This document shows positions 6,993 to 9,023 of a DNA stretch of 9,023 nucleotides, in pieces. The notes under the pieces were generated by a model that was not told where the DNA came from, made no database searches, and was given only the letters and a program-made list of their open reading frames with translations. Position numbers and translations under genes: made by a program. The DNA is from Elusimicrobiota bacterium (GTDB lineage: Bacteria; Elusimicrobiota; Endomicrobiia; Endomicrobiales; Endomicrobiaceae). Position 1 is the stretch's first letter. Every line of letters begins with the position of its first letter. The stretch lies in the NCBI GenBank assembly GCA_031282945.1, contig JAITCX010000092.1:1-9023 (forward strand). The letters run 5' to 3'.

Positions 6993-7109
6993 TAAATTTG
7001 CAATTTTATGGCATTTTAAAAGGCTAGCGCAGGGCGGTTTAAATTGGGATATTGCGGCCTCATTTTAGATTTGAAACGGCAATAAATTTTTCAAGACTTA
7101 AAATATTTT

Positions 7110-7114
7110 AGGAG
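7110..7114 (+). promoter_or_regulatory. AGGAG ribosome binding site of the first array gene
   Basis: AGGAG sits eight bases before ATG 7123. The same motif and spacing occur at 7741-7745 before ATG 7754, and AGGGGAGA at 8416-8423 precedes ATG 8429. This supports the three starts, each of which gives a signal peptide at the N-terminus. Confidence 0.7.
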
Positions 7115-7122
7115 AGTTCATT

Positions 7123-7683
7123 ATGCGTAGATTTTGTTTATGTATAGCATTGGCATTATTATTTATTTCGCAGGCAGCTTATGCCGATAAAAATTTATTA
7201 AACGAATTAATTGAAGATGTAACGGATACCAAGGGCAGTTATTATATGGAATATTATTTGCTCTCCTCGCAAGGGATATGGGATACGGCGCCTTATGCGG
7301 ATTGGGTAATTGAACATCCTTATTCTCTGCAGGGCTGGCATGGAATTGTGCCGTATAATTTATACAGAAGCGGCGCGCTAGAACTTAAAAAAGTTAAGTT
7401 AAAACGTATGGAAGGCGATAAAGAGTTGAGCGCTTTTGGATTGCGCGGTTTTAATTTTGAGATATACGCTTTTAAAAAATATAGTTCTAATATTATAAAT
7501 AGCGTTTTGTATACCATTGAAATTGTTGCGCCTGAGGGCATATCCATAACTAAATATTATGATAATACGCGTATAGCAAAACAATATTTTGAGTATAATG
7601 AAGAGTTTGAAAGTTTATTGCGCGGCGTGATTCCCGCCAGTCAATTGCGAAAAGAAAACGGCTGGAGCGCAAATTTCAAATGA
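7123..7683 (+). CDS. Secreted tandem-family protein, copy 1, function unknown
   Basis: 186 residues. Residues 1-21 are a Sec signal peptide (MRR, hydrophobic ALALLF core, AYA cleavage site before D22). There is no lipobox cysteine, so the product is probably soluble in the periplasm or exported. The mature protein has no cysteine and is rich in Tyr, Asn and Ile. Blocks shared with the next two genes are YYMEYYLLSS, PYADW, GWHGIVPYNLYR (W72, H73), VLYTIEIV, ISITKYYDNT and the C-terminal ENGW. The conserved polar and aromatic blocks alternate with short variable ones, which suggests a small globular mainly beta fold, but this is inference. I recognise no family. It is the shortest copy, with only a brief linker between LLSS and PY. 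It follows 260 bp of intergenic DNA and probably opens its own transcription unit. Confidence 0.85.
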   Translation: MRRFCLCIALALLFISQAAYADKNLLNELIEDVTDTKGSYYMEYYLLSSQGIWDTAPYADWVIEHPYSLQGWHGIVPYNLYRSGALELKKVKLKRMEGDKELSAFGLRGFNFEIYAFKKYSSNIINSVLYTIEIVAPEGISITKYYDNTRIAKQYFEYNEEFESLLRGVIPASQLRKENGWSANFK

Positions 7684-7753
7684 GGGTTTACATATTAATG
7701 ATTATTTGGGTTTATAAAATAAAAACAGGTGTTTGGATTGAGGAGAAAACATT
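7684..7753. other. Spacer between array copies 1 and 2
   Basis: 70 bp. It contains AAAATAAAA, an AACAGG-like motif and the AGGAG site, a layout partly repeated in the spacer between copies 2 and 3. TTTACA (7687-7692) and TATAAA (7713-7718) resemble promoter boxes, but the 20-bp gap is longer than optimal. No terminator hairpin is seen, so read-through transcription of the array is possible. Confidence 0.4.
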
Positions 7754-8344
7754 ATGCGTAAAATTTGGCTGTATTTAGCGTTACCGCTATTATTTATTTC
7801 GCAGGCTGTCTATTCGGCGCAGAGAAGTTTATTAGACGATTTAGTTAAAGATGTAACGGCGGTGCATGACAGTTATTATATGGAATATTATTTGCTTTCA
7901 TCGCAGGCCGGCGGCTCCGCCGCTTCCCAACTTCCGGCTTTGAGTTCCGCGCCCTATGTGGATTGGGCGATTGAACATCCATATAATTTAGAAGGTTGGC
8001 ATGGCATTGTTCCATATAATTTATATAGGAGCAAAATATTGGCGCTTTCCAAGTTTAAATTGAAACGAAATGAAATGCAGGGCAGAATTGAAAAACTGGG
8101 ATTGCAAGGTTATAGTTTTGAAGTATACACTTTTAAAAAGTACGGCCCCAATGTTGTAAACCGCGTTTTGTATACTATAGAAATTGTGCCGGGCGACGGC
8201 ATATCCATAACTAAATATTATGACAATACTCCCATAACAAAACAGTTTTTTGAATACAATGCAGACTTTGAAAGGTCGCTGCGGGCTATAATTCCGCCCA
8301 ATCAATTACAGGATGAAAACGGCTGGGAAGCAAACTCCAAGTGA
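7754..8344 (+). CDS. Secreted tandem-family protein, copy 2, function unknown
   Basis: 196 residues. The signal peptide (1-21) starts MRKIWLY with the same LLFISQA core as the other copies; cleavage is likely after VYS. The mature protein lacks cysteine. All family blocks are present: YYMEYYLLSS, PYVDW, GWHGIVPYNLYR (W82, H83), VLYTIEIV, ISITKYYDNT and ENGW. This copy has the longest linker between LLSS and PY, rich in Ala, Gly and Ser (AGGSAASQLPALSSA). Its first 30 mature residues differ from the other two copies (AQRSLLDDL... and AVHD), while from the KILALSKF block onward it is closer to copy 3 than to copy 1. AGGAG eight bases upstream supports the start. Function unknown; no known domain recognised. 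Confidence 0.85.
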   Translation: MRKIWLYLALPLLFISQAVYSAQRSLLDDLVKDVTAVHDSYYMEYYLLSSQAGGSAASQLPALSSAPYVDWAIEHPYNLEGWHGIVPYNLYRSKILALSKFKLKRNEMQGRIEKLGLQGYSFEVYTFKKYGPNVVNRVLYTIEIVPGDGISITKYYDNTPITKQFFEYNADFERSLRAIIPPNQLQDENGWEANSK

Positions 8345-8428
8345 GAATTTTGGAATGTTTAATGAGCATGGCAGTTTTGATTTTTCAAAATAAAAGTAGA
8401 AACAGGATCAGTTTTAGGGGAGATCATC
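8345..8428. other. Spacer between array copies 2 and 3
   Basis: 84 bp holding TTTAATGA near its start, then AAAATAAAA, GAAACAGG and AGGGGAGA before the ATG. The order of these pieces mirrors the spacer before copy 2, so the duplicated unit probably included the upstream flank. No terminator or clear promoter is visible. Confidence 0.4.
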
Positions 8429-9016
8429 ATGCGTAAAATTTGGATATATTTAGCATTGGCATTATTATTTATTTCGCAGGCCGCTTATGCTGATAGAAAT
8501 TTATTAAACGAATTAATTAAAGATGTAACGGATACCAAAGGCAATTATTATATGGAATATTATTTGCTTTCCTCCTCGCGCATCGGCGGGATGAGTATTC
8601 TATGGGATTCGCCCCCTTATGTTGATTCGGTAATAGAAAATCCATACGCTTTATACGGCTGGCATGGGATTGTGCCGTTTAATTTATATAGAAATAAAAT
8701 TTTGGCGCTTTCCAAGTTTAATTTAAGGCGCAAAAATATGCAGGGCAGAAATGAAAGTTTAGGATTGAGCGGTTCGGATTTTGAGATATACACTTTTAAA
8801 AGATACACTTCTAATGTTATAAATAATGTTTTGTATACGATAGAAATTGTAATCGGCGCCGGCATAGTTATAACTAAATACGATGACAATACTCCAACAA
8901 CAAAACAGTTTTTTGATTATAATGAGGAATTTAGAAAATCCTTTAAAGCCGTAATTCCGCCCAGCCAACTGCAAGCCGAAAACGGTTGGGAAGCGGATTT
9001 TAAATATGATATTTAA
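8429..9016 (+). CDS. Secreted tandem-family protein, copy 3, function unknown
   Basis: 195 residues. Signal peptide 1-21 ends AYA before D22. The mature protein has no cysteine. Family blocks are YYMEYYLLSS, PYVDS, GWHGIVPFNLYR (W78, H79), VLYTIEIV, ITKYDDNT and ENGW, and it ends with a short KYDI extension not found in the other copies. Its N-terminal mature part (NLLNELI, DVTDTKG) matches copy 1, whereas its middle and C-terminal parts (KILALSKF, MQGR, TKQFF, IPPSQLQ) match copy 2, a mosaic pattern. The linker between LLSS and PY is again different (SRIGGMSILWDSP). The stop is seven bases from the window edge, so further copies may follow. Function unknown. Confidence 0.85.
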   Translation: MRKIWIYLALALLFISQAAYADRNLLNELIKDVTDTKGNYYMEYYLLSSSRIGGMSILWDSPPYVDSVIENPYALYGWHGIVPFNLYRNKILALSKFNLRRKNMQGRNESLGLSGSDFEIYTFKRYTSNVINNVLYTIEIVIGAGIVITKYDDNTPTTKQFFDYNEEFRKSFKAVIPPSQLQAENGWEADFKYDI

Positions 9017-9023
9017 AATGCAA

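Larger units (their letters stand above)
6863..7122. other. Intergenic region between glgB and the secreted-protein array
   Basis: 260 bp with no supported gene. The first part (6869-6930) is C-rich and differs from the flanks. GGGC-AGAC-GCCC at 6869-6880 and AGACG/CGTCT at 6873-6877 and 6895-6899 could form small competing stems, but neither is followed by a T-run, so no clear intrinsic terminator ends the operon. A perfect 12-bp palindrome lies at 6981-6992. The stretch just before 7123 holds TAAAAT at 7099-7104, too close to the ribosome site to be a confident -10 box. The promoter of the array is probably in this region but cannot be fixed by eye. Confidence 0.6.
7123..9016 (+). repeat. 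Tandem array of three paralogous genes
   Basis: Three genes of 186, 196 and 195 codons follow one another in the same direction with 70- and 84-bp spacers. Nucleotide similarity is visible in the signal-peptide codons (TTATTTATTTCGCAGGC in all three) and in TATTATATGGAATATTATTTGCT. Tandem duplication followed by divergence, possibly with gene conversion, explains the pattern. The number of copies outside the window is unknown. Confidence 0.85.

Noticed and set aside
7071..7104. TTGAAA and TAAAAT as a promoter for the array
   Set aside because: The gap is 22 bp, too long, and the start of transcription would fall on the ribosome binding site.
7320..8974. Reverse-strand open frames of 61-94 codons under the three secreted-protein genes
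   Set aside because: They are shadows of the conserved + strand coding sequence, with no ribosome sites; their similarity to each other only reflects the paralogy on the + strand.

Overview
The window is AT-rich bacterial DNA whose real genes all lie on the + strand. Shine-Dalgarno-like sites (GGAG or AGGAG) precede most of the starts. Several products are predicted to act in or beyond the cytoplasmic membrane, and three have Sec signal peptides, which suggests a Gram-negative-type organism. No rRNA, tRNA, CRISPR, transposase or phage gene is visible. The taxon cannot be named from this sequence; an Elusimicrobia/Endomicrobia-like bacterium is only a weak guess from gene mix and base composition.

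Layout: (1) Positions 1-102 hold the end of a more GC-rich reading frame whose beginning is outside the window. (2) Positions 103-525 are non-coding and unusual. They hold six short inverted repeats with near-interchangeable TCTCTTTT/AAAAGAGA arms, set in a degenerate direct repeat, and the last one abuts the ribosome binding site of the next gene. (3) Positions 526-6862 are a tight five-gene operon. Its genes encode a membrane protein with a PHP metallohydrolase domain predicted to lie outside the membrane, an ArnT/PMT_2-like GT39 glycosyltransferase, a stand-alone cyclic-nucleotide-binding-fold protein, an AI-2E/PerM-family membrane protein, and the glycogen branching enzyme GlgB. Junctions are a 17-bp overlap, ATGA, TAATG and a 5-nt gap, so translational coupling is likely. 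(4) Positions 6863-7122 are an intergenic stretch with a C-rich segment and a perfect 12-bp palindrome but no convincing terminator. (5) Positions 7123-9016 hold three tandem paralogues encoding small secreted, cysteine-free, tyrosine-rich proteins of unknown function. The array may continue past the right edge.

How they may work together: the operon joins a lipid-linked-sugar-type glycosyltransferase, an extracytoplasmic PHP enzyme and a glucan branching enzyme, which suggests envelope glycan or glucan metabolism with a possible nucleotide-sensing subunit. That link is inference from gene order. The two most unusual items are the hairpin array and the tandem secreted family, in which the third copy looks mosaic between the first two.
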